The notes: a model not told the origin generated them from the letters alone. DNA of 64,000 bases from Nannocystis punicea (GCF_026965555.1 NZ_CP114040.1:5208001-5272000); one strand, 5' to 3'. Shown: positions 32,680 through 41,598, numbered from the stretch's first letter. Program-made: numbers and translations.

Positions 32680-33594
32680 TTGGCTGTCAACCGCGAGCAT
32701 GACGCCGACCACGGCGCGCCGGGGTTGGAAGAGGGGGCCGGAACCGCGGCATCCGGCGCTCTCGCCGCCGGCGATCCGCGCGGTTTCGGGCGCCTGCGGC
32801 CGGTTTCGGGTCGACCGGACTCAGCCGTGGACGAGGGGTCCGGCAGCGAAGCCGAGAGCGGGACGGATGGACGTTCTGCGCGTGCGCAAGCGCGGCGGGA
32901 GCAGCGTCGCGGCCTCATCCTGGCGGCCGCAACCCAGGTGTTCAAGGAGAAGGGCTACCACGCGACGTCGGTCGGCGACATCATCGACGCCGCCCGGATC
33001 GCGCGGGGCACTTTCTATCTCTACTTCACCAGCAAGCGTGAGATCTTCGCCGCTCTCTCGGCGGGGTTTTTGGCGGTCATTCGCGGCAGCGTCCGCAAGA
33101 TCTCGCTCGACCCAGCCGAGGGCGAACCGCTGGCCCAGATGCGGGCCAACTTTCGCCGTGTGATCCACACCGTACTTCAGCACGAAGATCTCGCGACGAT
33201 CGTGCTTCGCGACGACGCGCTCGACGCCGAGGCACGAGCGCAGCTCGACCTGTTCTACGACCAGGTGATCGGTCTGATCGGACAGGCGGTGCGCGTGGGT
33301 CATCGCCTCGGGATCGCTCGCGAGTGCGACGAGACGATCATCGCCGTCAGTGCTCTCGGTGCGCTCAAAGAGATCCTCACGCGCATGCTCGCTAGGCGAC
33401 GCGCGACCTCGACCGCGGCCAGCGCGCTCGAAGCCGAAGCGAGCGATCCGTCCGCAGTAGCCGGAGCGGGCGGGCCAGACGAAGTCGGTGTCGTCTCTGC
33501 GGCGCCGGCCACGCCCTTCGCCGATCCGGATCGGCTCGCTGACGAACTCCTGAGCTTCTTTGTCCGCGGGGTGTTTACCCAGGACAGTCGCTAA
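32680..33594 (+). CDS. TetR-family transcriptional regulator
   Basis: 304 residues from a TTG at 32680; a GTG at 32827 would remove 49 low-complexity residues and is a realistic alternative. The TetR DNA-binding domain lies at about residues 72-125 (RREQRRGLILAAATQVFKEKGYHATSVGDIIDAARIARGTFYLYFTSKREIF), a textbook helix-turn-helix. The ligand-binding half is helical, followed by an Ala/Ser-rich insertion near 245-280. The ligand is unknown. Divergent from the RHH gene; dksA follows on the same strand after 116 bp. Confidence 0.9.
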   Translation: MAVNREHDADHGAPGLEEGAGTAASGALAAGDPRGFGRLRPVSGRPDSAVDEGSGSEAESGTDGRSARAQARREQRRGLILAAATQVFKEKGYHATSVGDIIDAARIARGTFYLYFTSKREIFAALSAGFLAVIRGSVRKISLDPAEGEPLAQMRANFRRVIHTVLQHEDLATIVLRDDALDAEARAQLDLFYDQVIGLIGQAVRVGHRLGIARECDETIIAVSALGALKEILTRMLARRRATSTAASALEAEASDPSAVAGAGGPDEVGVVSAAPATPFADPDRLADELLSFFVRGVFTQDSR

Positions 33595-33710
33595 GCTACC
33601 CTGCCGCCCCATTCTCGAGGTCCGCGCTGGACAACTCGCGAGGCCGGGCCCCACACTGCCTAACCGGGGATCGGTTCGGTGCGCACCCCAGAGAGGACGG
33701 AGTCGTCACG

Positions 33711-34085
33711 ATGGCCTTGACGAAAGCCCAGAACGAGAAGTTCCGCGCGATGTTGCTCGAGCGGAGGAACGCCCTCATCAGTCAGGCGCAGCGTACGCTG
33801 GAGAGCGACATGGTGTTGTCGCCCGACGATCGCTTCGACGAGGTCGACCAAGCGTCCAGCGAATACATGCAGGCCTTCAGCTTCCGCCTGCGCGGGCGCG
33901 AGAAGTTCTTGATGGAGAAGATCGACCTCGCCCTCCGCAAGATCGACCAGAACACCTACGGCACCTGCGAGGAGTGCGAGGAGCCGATCTCGCTCAAGCG
34001 CCTGCAAGCACGGCCGGAGACGCCGCTGTGCATCCAGTGTAAAGAGGCGCAAGAGAAGGAAGAGGCGGTCTACGCCGAAGAGTGA
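33711..34085 (+). CDS. dksA: DksA/TraR-family RNA polymerase-binding protein
   Basis: 124 residues. Coiled-coil N-terminal two-thirds (KFRAMLLERRNALISQAQ..., DEVDQASSEYMQAFSFRLRGREKFLMEKIDLALRKI) with the conserved tip acidic residues, then a four-Cys zinc finger CEEC...CIQC. DksA binds RNA polymerase and acts with (p)ppGpp in the stringent response. lgt follows 9 bp downstream, so the two are probably one transcription unit. Confidence 0.95.
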   Translation: MALTKAQNEKFRAMLLERRNALISQAQRTLESDMVLSPDDRFDEVDQASSEYMQAFSFRLRGREKFLMEKIDLALRKIDQNTYGTCEECEEPISLKRLQARPETPLCIQCKEAQEKEEAVYAEE

Positions 34086-34094
34086 TCCGCGACG

Positions 34095-34970
34095 ATGGCG
34101 CCCGAGCTGTTCACCCTCCCGGGTCTCGGGTGGGCCATCACACCCTACGGGCTCGCCGTCGCCGTCGCGCTGGTGACGGCGTGGCTGGTGTCGCTGCTGC
34201 TGGCCCGCCGCGACAAGCTGCCGACCGAGGTGCTCGGCACGGTGTTCGTGCTGTCGGCGATCGCCGGGCTGCTCGCGGCGCGCGCCGGCTTCCTGTTGCA
34301 GCAGGGCCAGGCGCTCGATCTGTCGCACCTGCGCTCGCTGCCGGCCGGCGGCCTGGCGGCGTTCGGCGGGCTGTTCGTGGCGCTGGCGGTCGGGGCGATC
34401 GGCTGCCGTCGCTTCCGCGTGCCGACGCTGGCGTGGCTCGACTGCTGGGCCCCCGCGGTGGCGATCGGCGGGGCGATCGAACGCGTCGGTGCGTTCTTCG
34501 CCGGGGCCGACTTCGGCATGTACGTCGGGCCAGGTGACTTCGGACATGTCCTCGGGGTCACGTATCCCGCGGGCTCGCCGGCGTTCCTGCTCCACACTGC
34601 GGCGTTCCCCGGGCTGCCCGGGCTGAGCGAGACGTCGTCGGCGCCGGTGCATCCGGTCCAGCTGTACCTGGCGGTCAGCTGCGCGCTGGCGTTCGCCGTC
34701 GGCCTGCTGGTGCGGCGGCGGCGGCGGTTCTCGGGGCAGACGTTCCTCGCGGTCGCGGCGGTGTTCCTGCTCGGTCGGGCGGTGCTGTTCGAGCCGCTGC
34801 GCTTCGACGCGTCGCCGCTGGCGCTCGGGCCGTTGCGCCTGCAACAGGTGTCGGGCATCGGGCTGCTGCTCGCGGCCGCGGTGGCGTGGTGGATGCTGTC
34901 CGCGCGCGCGGCGGCGCAGCCGAAGCTGGCGCGACAGTGGGAGGGGGGGCCGTGGACGCCGCGAGCGTGA
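34095..34970 (+). CDS. Prolipoprotein diacylglyceryl transferase-like protein
   Basis: 291 residues with about seven membrane helices. Recognisable Lgt features are the opening ITPYGLAVAVAL, AGGLAAFGGL (for the usual GG.S.HGG), and PVHPVQLYLA near residue 190. The signature RxGNFxNxExxG, however, reads ERVGAFFAGADFG, losing both Asn and the Glu. Lgt transfers diacylglycerol to the lipobox Cys of prolipoproteins, a reaction this lipoprotein-rich organism needs. This copy may be a diverged paralogue, so I leave the symbol blank. A palindrome (34544-34563) falls in the loop right after this motif (GHVLGV). Confidence 0.82.
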   Translation: MAPELFTLPGLGWAITPYGLAVAVALVTAWLVSLLLARRDKLPTEVLGTVFVLSAIAGLLAARAGFLLQQGQALDLSHLRSLPAGGLAAFGGLFVALAVGAIGCRRFRVPTLAWLDCWAPAVAIGGAIERVGAFFAGADFGMYVGPGDFGHVLGVTYPAGSPAFLLHTAAFPGLPGLSETSSAPVHPVQLYLAVSCALAFAVGLLVRRRRRFSGQTFLAVAAVFLLGRAVLFEPLRFDASPLALGPLRLQQVSGIGLLLAAAVAWWMLSARAAAQPKLARQWEGGPWTPRA

Positions 34971-35620
34971 CGCGGGCGCCGCCGATCCCGGTGGTGGTGA
35001 TCCACGGGGCCCTGCGCTCGCGCGTGGGCCTGTGGCCCGTGGTCCGTTATCTGCAGAACCGCGGCTTCCAGGCGGCCGCCTTCGGCTACGCGACCCGCAG
35101 CGACAGCCTCGAGCGCCACGCGGAGCGGCTCGAGCAGTTCATCGCCACCTGGCTCGAAGGCCAGAAGGTGCCGACGCTCGGGATCTTGACCCACAGCATG
35201 GGCGGGCTGGTCGCGCGGGCCTACCTCGCGCGTCCCGGTGCGGCCCTGCAGGCGCACCGGCAACGCGTGGCCATGCTGGCGCCGCCGAACCAGGGCGCGG
35301 TGCTGGCCGCTCGCCTGCGCGGGTTCAAGCCGTTCCGCTGGCTGTACGGCGCGGCGGCCGAGGTGCTGCAGCCCGATCGCGCGGCCACGTTGCCCCCGCC
35401 GCCCGCGAGCGCGCAGGTGCTGATCCTCGCCGGGGGCAAGCGCAAGGGCGACCGCGGCTACTCGCGCTGGATCGCCGGCAACAACGACGGGCTGGTCAGC
35501 GTGGCCGAGACCGCCCTGCCGGGGATCGATCCGGAGCTGGTCGGCGGGGCCCACAGCGTGCTGCAGTGGCGCCCGACGGTGCTGGCCCGCGCGGCTACGT
35601 TCCTGGCCGCGAGCGAGTGA
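34952..35620 (+). CDS. Lipase/esterase-like alpha/beta hydrolase
   Basis: 222 residues from a GTG at 34952, overlapping the previous gene by 19 bp. The fold is seen from VVVIHGALR (oxyanion), the nucleophile elbow THSMGGLVAR, and NNDGLVSV and GAHSVLQW for the acid and His regions. It resembles bacterial PGAP1-like or EstA-type esterases. There is no signal peptide, so a cytoplasmic enzyme is likely. The substrate is not known. Confidence 0.82.
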   Translation: MDAASVTRAPPIPVVVIHGALRSRVGLWPVVRYLQNRGFQAAAFGYATRSDSLERHAERLEQFIATWLEGQKVPTLGILTHSMGGLVARAYLARPGAALQAHRQRVAMLAPPNQGAVLAARLRGFKPFRWLYGAAAEVLQPDRAATLPPPPASAQVLILAGGKRKGDRGYSRWIAGNNDGLVSVAETALPGIDPELVGGAHSVLQWRPTVLARAATFLAASE

Positions 35621-35677
35621 GCCGCGCTTCGAGCCGAGCGGCGTCGAGGACGTCGTCCGCCGAGCGGCGCGGATAGA

Positions 35678-35725
35678 CTATGTCCTTGAGGACATGTCGA
35701 AGGGGGCATGTCCTGAGGGATAGGC
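35678..35725. repeat. Three chained palindromes between convergent genes
   Basis: Dyads at 35678, 35692 and 35706, each offset exactly 14 bp, so neighbouring copies share arms: CTATGTCC, TTGA, GGACATGTC and onward. They fill the centre of the 121-bp gap, and nothing else is visible there. Confidence 0.88.
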
Positions 35726-35741
35726 CTGTTCGGTGGCCCGG

Positions 35742-36761
35742 CTACATCGGCAGGGGCGGGGCGCAGGTCGAGACGCCGGCGCCGACGATCCGGATCGGCG
35801 CCTGCGTGAGCAGGCTGAGCGCCTGATCGCTGTCGTCGCTGTTGTCGAAGTCGAGGTGCCAGACCTCGCTGTTGCTGACGAAGTCGCCGGTGGAGGTGAA
35901 CAGGTAGAAGTCGCCGCCCCACCAGGCGAACGCGAACGCGTTCTCGCTCTGCAGGCCGGGCAGGGGGAGCACGTCGATCACCTCGCCGGTGTCCTTGTCG
36001 TATTCGGTGAGGATCGCGGGCGACGAGCCCTGGAACGCGAACAGCCGCCCGGTGCCGGTGCCGGTCAGCTCGCCCCAGGCGTAGTCGATGCTGGCGATCG
36101 TCGACAGCTCGAGGGTCTGCGGATCGATGACGCCGAGGGCGCCGACGTCGGGGCCCTGGAGATCGGGGGCGATGCCGGAGTGGGCGTAGAGCTTGTCGCA
36201 CGGGTCGTTCAGGCTGTTGGCGACGAAGGCCATGCCGAACTGCGGGAACATCGGGTTGTTGGGGATGAACCCCGGATCCTTGCACTTCACCGGGTCGCTG
36301 GCATCGTTGAGATCGACGGTGTAGAGGTCGCCGTCCCAGTATTGAATCCACGCGCGACCCTTGCGGCTGACGCCCATCGAATAGGTGTCGACCAGGCCGC
36401 CGCAGTGGATGTCGGCGATGAAGGCGAAGGAGCCCGACTTGGGATCGAAGCTCCACAGCGAACCGACATCGGACAGGACGTACACGAGCTCGGTGCCCTC
36501 GGCGCAGGGACAGCCGGCCTCGGGTTCGTTGTCGGCGCCGGTCATCTCGATGCCGGTGGTGGTCGGCTGATCGCCGCCTTCCCATCCCCCATCGCCGCCG
36601 GGACCTCCACCCGTGCCGGTCGCGGAGATGAAGCCGTCCGCGTCGTTGCCGTTGCCGTCGCCTCCCGCGTCGCTGTCGTCGTCGTCGAACAGGTCGCCGA
36701 TGGGGCAGGCGGGCAAGAGTGAGGCGGTGACGAGGAGCCCGAGGAGGCGGACGCTGCGCAT
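35742..36761 (-). CDS. Lipoprotein with propeller-like domain
   Basis: 339 residues from the ATG at 36761; the in-frame region upstream lacks a signal. MRSVRLLGLLVTASLLPAC is a signal peptide with lipobox LLPAC. An acidic linker (GDLFDDDDSDAGGDG) and Gly/Thr stretch follow. The remaining 270 residues have repeated YxxD-type strands (LWSFDPKSGSFAFIADI, LYTVDLNDASDP, LGVIDPQTLELSTIASI, LTEYDKDTGEVIDVLPL) typical of a beta-propeller with Cys pairs. Function unknown; probably surface or periplasmic. The coding strand shows no palindrome inside the propeller. Confidence 0.8.
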   Translation of the reverse strand: MRSVRLLGLLVTASLLPACPIGDLFDDDDSDAGGDGNGNDADGFISATGTGGGPGGDGGWEGGDQPTTTGIEMTGADNEPEAGCPCAEGTELVYVLSDVGSLWSFDPKSGSFAFIADIHCGGLVDTYSMGVSRKGRAWIQYWDGDLYTVDLNDASDPVKCKDPGFIPNNPMFPQFGMAFVANSLNDPCDKLYAHSGIAPDLQGPDVGALGVIDPQTLELSTIASIDYAWGELTGTGTGRLFAFQGSSPAILTEYDKDTGEVIDVLPLPGLQSENAFAFAWWGGDFYLFTSTGDFVSNSEVWHLDFDNSDDSDQALSLLTQAPIRIVGAGVSTCAPPLPM

Positions 36762-37266
36762 GACCTCGACGATAGCGAAGATCGCCGCGCGAGCCCGTAC
36801 TCGCCCGTCTGGACCGTTTCTGCCGCGGTTCTCGCCGGCCGAAGTCCGACCGTCGTCCGATGGCTCCCCGCCGCACACGACCGCCGGCCGCAGGGCCGCG
36901 ATCGCCGACGCGCGTCATTCTTCGTGCCGAAGAGATCGGCTCGCTTCGCGGAGCTCGATCCACGATCTCGAGCGCCCCGCGAACGCGAGAGCAGAGGACG
37001 ATCGCAGCGCCACCTCCGCCTGTGCCAAGGGCCAGGCTCGGATCGTCGGGCGCATGTGACCCATGGCACCTGGCCTTCCAGCGCTGGCGCTTGGGGCATG
37101 CCTGAAGGTTCTGGTGCGCGATCAGGCTCTTGGGTGCGGTCCCGAAGGACAGGTCTCAGAGATCCTGTCGCTGGGGCCGGGTTCCCCCATGAGTTATCTC
37201 CATTGGGTGACTGTTCTAAGCGCCAGGAATCATGTGTCATGGTCTGACTCTCCCAATCCACCACAG
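36762..37266. other. 505-bp divergent intergenic region
   Basis: I see no gene here; the open frames overlapping it lack a plausible start or domain. Two degenerate copies of the dispersed palindrome are present at 37096-37115 and 37135-37154, making this the main divergent gap with the element. The XRE regulator's promoter is presumably near the right end. Confidence 0.5.
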
Positions 37267-37668
37267 ATGAGCGACGGGACCATGAACGAGAACGAAGTTG
37301 CACAAGAGATCGGCAAGCGGATCCGCCAATGGCGGATGAATACGCCGCCGCCGAAGACGCGCCGCAAGCGGCAGAACGAGACGGGCTGGCGCCCGCACAT
37401 GACGATCGAAGAGCTCGCCAAGGCCACCGGCCTGACGGTCACCACCGTCAACAAGCTCGAGCTCGGCTACAAGGCGCCGCGGATCGAGTCGCTGTTGCTG
37501 CTCTCGCAAGCCTTCGGTTGCGATCCCAGCGAGCTCCTCCCCAAGACCAAGCACCGCAACAGCGGCAAGGCCGAGCTGCTCAACGAGCTCGCCGCCGCGG
37601 CGACCCAGCTCGGCGCGAAGCAGCTCCGCGAGCTCATCAAGCAGGCCCGCGGGATGGAGCCGGGCTGA
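37267..37668 (+). CDS. XRE-family helix-turn-helix regulator
   Basis: 133 residues from the ATG at 37267; an ATG at 37282 is equally possible. The helix-turn-helix is MTIEELAKATGLTVTTVNKLELGYKAPRIESLLLLSQAFGCDPSELLP at about residues 45-92. A basic stretch (PPPKTRRKRQNETGWRP) separates it from an N-terminal helix. The C-terminal helix (LLNELAAAATQLGAKQLRELIKQARG) may dimerise. The target is unknown; nothing like a phage gene is nearby. Confidence 0.88.
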   Translation: MSDGTMNENEVAQEIGKRIRQWRMNTPPPKTRRKRQNETGWRPHMTIEELAKATGLTVTTVNKLELGYKAPRIESLLLLSQAFGCDPSELLPKTKHRNSGKAELLNELAAAATQLGAKQLRELIKQARGMEPG

Positions 37669-37796
37669 GGCTCGGCTGGAGGCCGCGGGATCTGTACCGC
37701 GGCCGCCGCCCGCCAGCCCGGTTCAGGCTGGCGGGGCTCGAAGTGGGGGCTTGCGGCCGGGCGCGAGGAAGGCTATAAGGCGCCTCCACCCGCTGC

Positions 37797-37868
37797 GGGC
37801 GCGTAACTCAGCGGTAGAGTGCCACCTTCACACGGTGGAAGTCATAGGTTCGAACCCTATCGCGCCCA
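37797..37868 (+). tRNA. tRNA-Val (anticodon CAC)
   Basis: A complete 72-base cloverleaf. Acceptor stem GGGCGCG/CGCGCCC, D stem ACTC/GAGT, anticodon stem CCACC/GGTGG with loop TTCACAC giving anticodon CAC (reads GUG), T stem ATAGG/CCTAT with TTCGAAC. The discriminator is A; CCA is not encoded. It stands alone, not in a cluster. Confidence 0.96.
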
Positions 37869-37900
37869 CAAAGTCAAGAAAACCGAGTTCATGGTCCGAG

Positions 37901-37925
37901 AGCCGCCGCAAGGCGGCTTTCGGCG
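37901..37925 (+). terminator. Probable terminator after tRNA-Val
   Basis: Stem AGCCGCC/GGCGGCT (37901-37918) with a GCAA tetraloop, followed by a short TTT and GTTT. It lies 32 bp after the tRNA, in the expected place for its terminator; the T-run is weak. The following 200 bp to the next gene show nothing further. Confidence 0.6.
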
Positions 37926-38131
37926 TTTGGTCGCTCGCAAGGGACGTCCCCTCGCCCGCAGCGCTCGGCCGCCCGCGACCTGCGAAGTGGAGGGCGACGG
38001 CGGTGCTGACGATCCTTATCAGGGCCGAGCCGCCGGCAGTCGATGCATTCGCTCGACGAGCTCGCTCGGCGCGCCACGAGCGCGACGCATGTGCATCGCG
38101 GCGCTGCCGGCCGAGGCGAGAGGCGAAGCGC

Positions 38132-38437
38132 TCAGCGACGTCGCGCCCTCGCCTCGGCGCGCGCGTCGATGGCGTCCTTCGCCTCCTTGAGGCCGACGCC
38201 GTGGACCTCGCGGTAGCGCTTGATGGCCTGAATCTTCTGATCGCTGCGCAGCAGCTGATCGATCTCGGCCTCGAATGCCGAGAGCGCGGGCCCGGTCGCC
38301 TGCGTGAATTCCCAGCGCAGGGCCTCGACCGCGGCGCGGGCTGCCAGCAGGGTGCCGCCGTGACGGGCGTGGTGGCGGCGAATGGCTTCGATGGTCGCGC
38401 CGTGGCGGACGAGCTCGCGGATGTCGGCGTCGGTCAC
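38132..38437 (-). CDS. Small protein with ribosomal L7/L12 C-terminal-like segment
   Basis: 101 residues from a GTG at 38437. The last 40 residues (IDQLLRSDQKIQAIKRYREV followed by HGVGLKEAKDAIDA) closely match the helix-loop-helix of the L7/L12 C-terminal domain, where this surface binds translation factors. The rest is helical (IRELVRHGATIEAIRRHHARH). Similar L7/L12-like small proteins occur in many bacteria without a known role. It is 9 bp downstream of the EF-hand-like membrane protein gene on the same strand and probably in its operon. Confidence 0.72.
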   Translation of the reverse strand: MTDADIRELVRHGATIEAIRRHHARHGGTLLAARAAVEALRWEFTQATGPALSAFEAEIDQLLRSDQKIQAIKRYREVHGVGLKEAKDAIDARAEARARRR

Positions 38438-38446
38438 CCGGCGATC

Positions 38447-39178
38447 CTACGCAGGTCGGCGGCGCCGGAGGAGGAAAACCACGGCGAGGCCCGCGGGCGC
38501 GGCCGCGAGGACCAGCCAGGGCCAGCGCGGGCGCACGTCCGCGGGAGCGGGTTCCGCGGCGGTGCCCGGCGGTGTGGCGGGTTCCGGGGTGGCGACCGGC
38601 CCGGGAGCGGGGGCAGGCGCGGGCGCGGGTTCGGGCCGGCGGATCGTCAGCGCGGATCTGCGCCGGTGGGCGACGAAGTCGAGCTCCGGGAGTCCTGTCC
38701 TCGAAGACATGTCCTGAAAGACAACATGGCCGAGGAGCCGGTGGCCGCCGGCGAGGCGGGCGAGCAGCGGCAAGCGGACGGTGAAGGCGTCGATCGGAGC
38801 GGGGCAGGTGAAGCCGAGCGAGACGGCGAGGCCATCCTCCTCGACGAAGGTGAGCTTCTCGACCGCGCCGGGGCAGGCGACGTCGCCGCGGGAGATCTGG
38901 ATGCCCGCGAGGACCTGTCCGCTGAGCAATGTCTCGACGGACAGGAGCTCGACCTCGTCGAGCTGGCCGCTGCGGTCGGCGTCGGCGCCGGGGACGAGCC
39001 CGACGATCTCCGGGCGGGCGAACACCAGCTCGGCGGTGAGGCGGGCGTCGGCGATCCGGAATTCGGCCCGCGACAGGCCGCGCTCGTGCGCGTCGGCGAC
39101 GGCGGAGGCGCCGAGACCGGCGACCACGGCGAGGGCGCCGCGGGCGCGGCGGCCGAGACGACCGGGGCGGAGGTGCAC
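38447..39178 (-). CDS. Exported C-terminally anchored protein with EF-hand-like loop
   Basis: 243 residues from a GTG at 39178. Signal peptide (ALAVVAGLGASAVADA), a beta-rich extracytoplasmic domain, a calcium-loop-like sequence DADRSGQLDEVEL (DxDxSGxLDxxE), then a Pro/Ala-rich linker and a C-terminal membrane helix with Arg tail (PWLVLAAAPAGLAVVFLLRRRR). Calcium binding is inferred from the loop. Two chained palindromes (38693 and 38707) fall at the end of the beta domain, reading DMSSRTG. Confidence 0.72.
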   Translation of the reverse strand: MHLRPGRLGRRARGALAVVAGLGASAVADAHERGLSRAEFRIADARLTAELVFARPEIVGLVPGADADRSGQLDEVELLSVETLLSGQVLAGIQISRGDVACPGAVEKLTFVEEDGLAVSLGFTCPAPIDAFTVRLPLLARLAGGHRLLGHVVFQDMSSRTGLPELDFVAHRRRSALTIRRPEPAPAPAPAPGPVATPEPATPPGTAAEPAPADVRPRWPWLVLAAAPAGLAVVFLLRRRRPA

Positions 39179-39255
39179 GCGGTCATGGGACGCGAGCGCC
39201 GACGCCCGTGCAAGCGGGACTTTCGCGGTCGCGCGGGGCCCGCTAGCCTGGGCGG

Positions 39256-39957
39256 GTGACCGATGGCCCGCTGAGCCTGACCAAAGTGACGGCGTCGATC
39301 GGCGGGGCGCTGCTGGCCGCCTCGTTCTTCCTGCCGCTCGTGGATCTACGCGCCGGCGGTCCGGCGGCGGCCGACGTGTTCGGCGTCGCGTCGATGCGCC
39401 GCCAGATCGAGGGTTCGCGCGAGCTCGACAGCGTGAAGCCGTTGATCGCCCCGGCGCTGCAGCAGCTCGACACGTTCGCCGCGGGTCCGAGCCTGCGCAA
39501 CCTCTCGCGCCTGGTCGGGGCGACGAAGGAGATCGTCGACACGGTGGTGGCCACGGGCGTGGCTCCGGCAGAGGCGAAGATGGCGTCGTCGGCGCTCGGG
39601 ACCACCCGCCTGGCGCTGTGGCTGGTGCCGCTGGTCGGCGCGTTCCAGGCAGTGTTCCCGCTGCTGACGCGCTTCCGCGGCTACGCGGGCTTCTTCGGCC
39701 TGCTGGCCCGGTTCGGCTTCGGTCTGGTGTTCGTGACTCTGGCCCTGATCCCGCTGCTCGGCGCCCCGGGGGCGCGGCCGTTCCTCGGCTTGGCGGTCTA
39801 CGCGGCGCTGATCGGCGGCGGCTTGATGATGGCGAGCGGGATGTGCGGGGTCACCCGCGGCAACTTCCTGCTGGTGTACGCAGCCCAGGGCGGCGTGCTG
39901 GCGGCAGTGGTGTTCGGGCTGCGCGCGCTGGTCGAGGCGGGCCAGCGCGCGCTGTGA
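39256..39957 (+). CDS. Polytopic membrane protein, unknown
   Basis: 233 residues from a GTG at 39256. Five or so hydrophobic segments: SIGGALLAASFFLPLVDL near the N-terminus, LALWLVPLVGAFQAVFPLL, GFGLVFVTLALIPLLG, FLGLAVYAALIGGGLMMASGM and LLVYAAQGGVLAAVVFGL. A helical extracytoplasmic or cytoplasmic loop lies between residues 40 and 115. No family recognised. Confidence 0.7.
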   Translation: MTDGPLSLTKVTASIGGALLAASFFLPLVDLRAGGPAAADVFGVASMRRQIEGSRELDSVKPLIAPALQQLDTFAAGPSLRNLSRLVGATKEIVDTVVATGVAPAEAKMASSALGTTRLALWLVPLVGAFQAVFPLLTRFRGYAGFFGLLARFGFGLVFVTLALIPLLGAPGARPFLGLAVYAALIGGGLMMASGMCGVTRGNFLLVYAAQGGVLAAVVFGLRALVEAGQRAL

Positions 39958-40402
39958 GAGATGTATGTGGAGACAGGTTCGATGGGACATGTCCTATCAG
40001 ACATGGCTCTATATGTATCCGATACGACGGGGCCCGGTTGTGCACTCGCGCGTCGACCTTGGTGAGCTCGCCGAGGTCGGCGCTGGCGTTCATGATGAGG
40101 CCGTCGGCGACCTGGTAGATCGCTGAAGATCGCGGCGGACGACGTCGACCGGCCACGATCGAGGCGTGCTTCGTGCGGACGCATGGGACCGTGTGCTGTC
40201 CCAAGGGACATGCTGATTCGGTCCAGCCGGGAATTTGCAGCGGCCCGCCGGTACGCGCTCGGGGCATTTGGGCCTCCCTCGTCCGGATCCGGCAGGCCGG
40301 GAAGGCGGGGAGGGACGCATGGCGGGGCAATAGGCGCAGCGTGACGGAGAGCGGGCGAGGTGGGTCGAAATGGCCGGTCGCGGTACTCGAGGCGGCGGTG
40401 CG
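39958..40402. repeat. 445-bp convergent gap with palindrome copies
   Basis: There is no gene. Copies of the dyad lie at 39987-40006 (ACATGTCC-TATC-AGACATGG), chained 14 bp to a poorer copy at about 39973, and at 40194-40213 (TGCTGTCC-CAAG-GGACATGC). The rest shows no recognisable structure. Confidence 0.78.
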
Positions 40403-41548
40403 TCAGAGGTCGGCGAGGAAGGCGGCGATTTCGTCGCGGCGGGCGATGACGTCGCTGTAGCCGAGCTCGAGCAGGCGGCGGGTGTAAGCTGGCTCGAAGG
40501 CCAGGTACGAGAGCAGGTCCCAGCCGCGCTCGCCGGTGGCGCCGATGCCCCGCAACAGGTAGCGGACGACCCGCGGGAACTCGTCGTACTGGTCGACGGC
40601 CATGCGCCCGAGGTCCTGCGACGGCTGGAGGGCGAGCACGGGGATCGGGCGCAGGCGGCCGGGGATGTCGGCGTGGCGCTCGAGCGGGACGTGGGCGATC
40701 GTCTGATTGATGCGCTCGAGCAGCTCGAGGTCGGACTCGAGCGAGTCGAGGAATACTGCGTTGAGCAGGACGCCGACGATGTCGGCGACCGCGAGCCGAT
40801 CGCTGCGGGCCTCGTCGTTGAGCTGCAGCGTCTGGTCGGTGGTGCGGGCGTAGCGGATCCCGATCGCCAGCAGCCGGTCGGCGCCGAGGTGGATCGCCGG
40901 GCTGGTGGGCGCGTGCATGCGGACGCAGCCGTCGCCGTGGAAGGCGCCGTCGATCGCCACCGGCGGGAAGAAGATCGGGATCGCGGCGGAGGCGAGGACG
41001 TGCTCGAGGCGCAACTTCGTGCGCCGTCCGAGGCGGGTGCTCCGCACCCAGGGACGGGCGTCGGCGTCACCCTCGAAGAAGGTGACTGCGGTGCCGGTGA
41101 GATAGTTGGTGGCGGTGACCGCCAGTCCGCGCAGACGGCCGGCGCTCAGGTGCTCGCCGATCCGCGTCAGCGGCAGACGGTCGGCCAGCAGGCCGCGCAG
41201 CGGGGCAGTGTCGAGGAGGTAGTTGGTCGGGCTCGCGCCGAGCAGGCCGCCGAGGCTGAGGTCGCGCAGCCAGCTGGAGCCGATCGTGGCGAGCCGGCGT
41301 GTGTCGGTGCGGTAGACGTGGTCGGGCGTGAGCCGGTGCCAGAAGTCGCGCAGCATCCGGGCGGCGCGGGGGAAGTCGTCGGCGTGGGCGGCCAGGTAGG
41401 CGGCGTTGATGGCCCCGGCGGAGACCCCGGCGAGCACGCGGAAGGGCAGTTCGCGGACGCCGGCGAGCTCGGCGAGAGCGTGTATGGCGCCCGCCTGATA
41501 AGCGGCTCGCGCTCCGCCGCCGGTGAGGACGAGCCCGTAGGTGGCCAC
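40403..41548 (-). CDS. Patatin-like phospholipase
   Basis: 381 residues from an ATG at 41548. Oxyanion motif GGGARAAYQAG at residue 10, nucleophile elbow GVSAG, and the catalytic Asp in DGAFHGDG; together these are the Ser-Asp dyad of patatin-like lipases (RssA type). It probably hydrolyses phospholipid acyl chains. There is no signal peptide. It is divergent from the sigma-like gene, with 50 bp between starts. Confidence 0.9.
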   Translation of the reverse strand: MATYGLVLTGGGARAAYQAGAIHALAELAGVRELPFRVLAGVSAGAINAAYLAAHADDFPRAARMLRDFWHRLTPDHVYRTDTRRLATIGSSWLRDLSLGGLLGASPTNYLLDTAPLRGLLADRLPLTRIGEHLSAGRLRGLAVTATNYLTGTAVTFFEGDADARPWVRSTRLGRRTKLRLEHVLASAAIPIFFPPVAIDGAFHGDGCVRMHAPTSPAIHLGADRLLAIGIRYARTTDQTLQLNDEARSDRLAVADIVGVLLNAVFLDSLESDLELLERINQTIAHVPLERHADIPGRLRPIPVLALQPSQDLGRMAVDQYDEFPRVVRYLLRGIGATGERGWDLLSYLAFEPAYTRRLLELGYSDVIARRDEIAAFLADL

Positions 41549-41598
41549 GTCGGCAGGCTAGCACCGAGGCGTGACGTGCGGGCATACTCGCGAGCGCG

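Noticed and set aside
36762..37266. Small open frames in the gap before the XRE gene
   Set aside because: They have no plausible ribosome site, domain or neighbour relation; the composition is that of non-coding GC-rich DNA.
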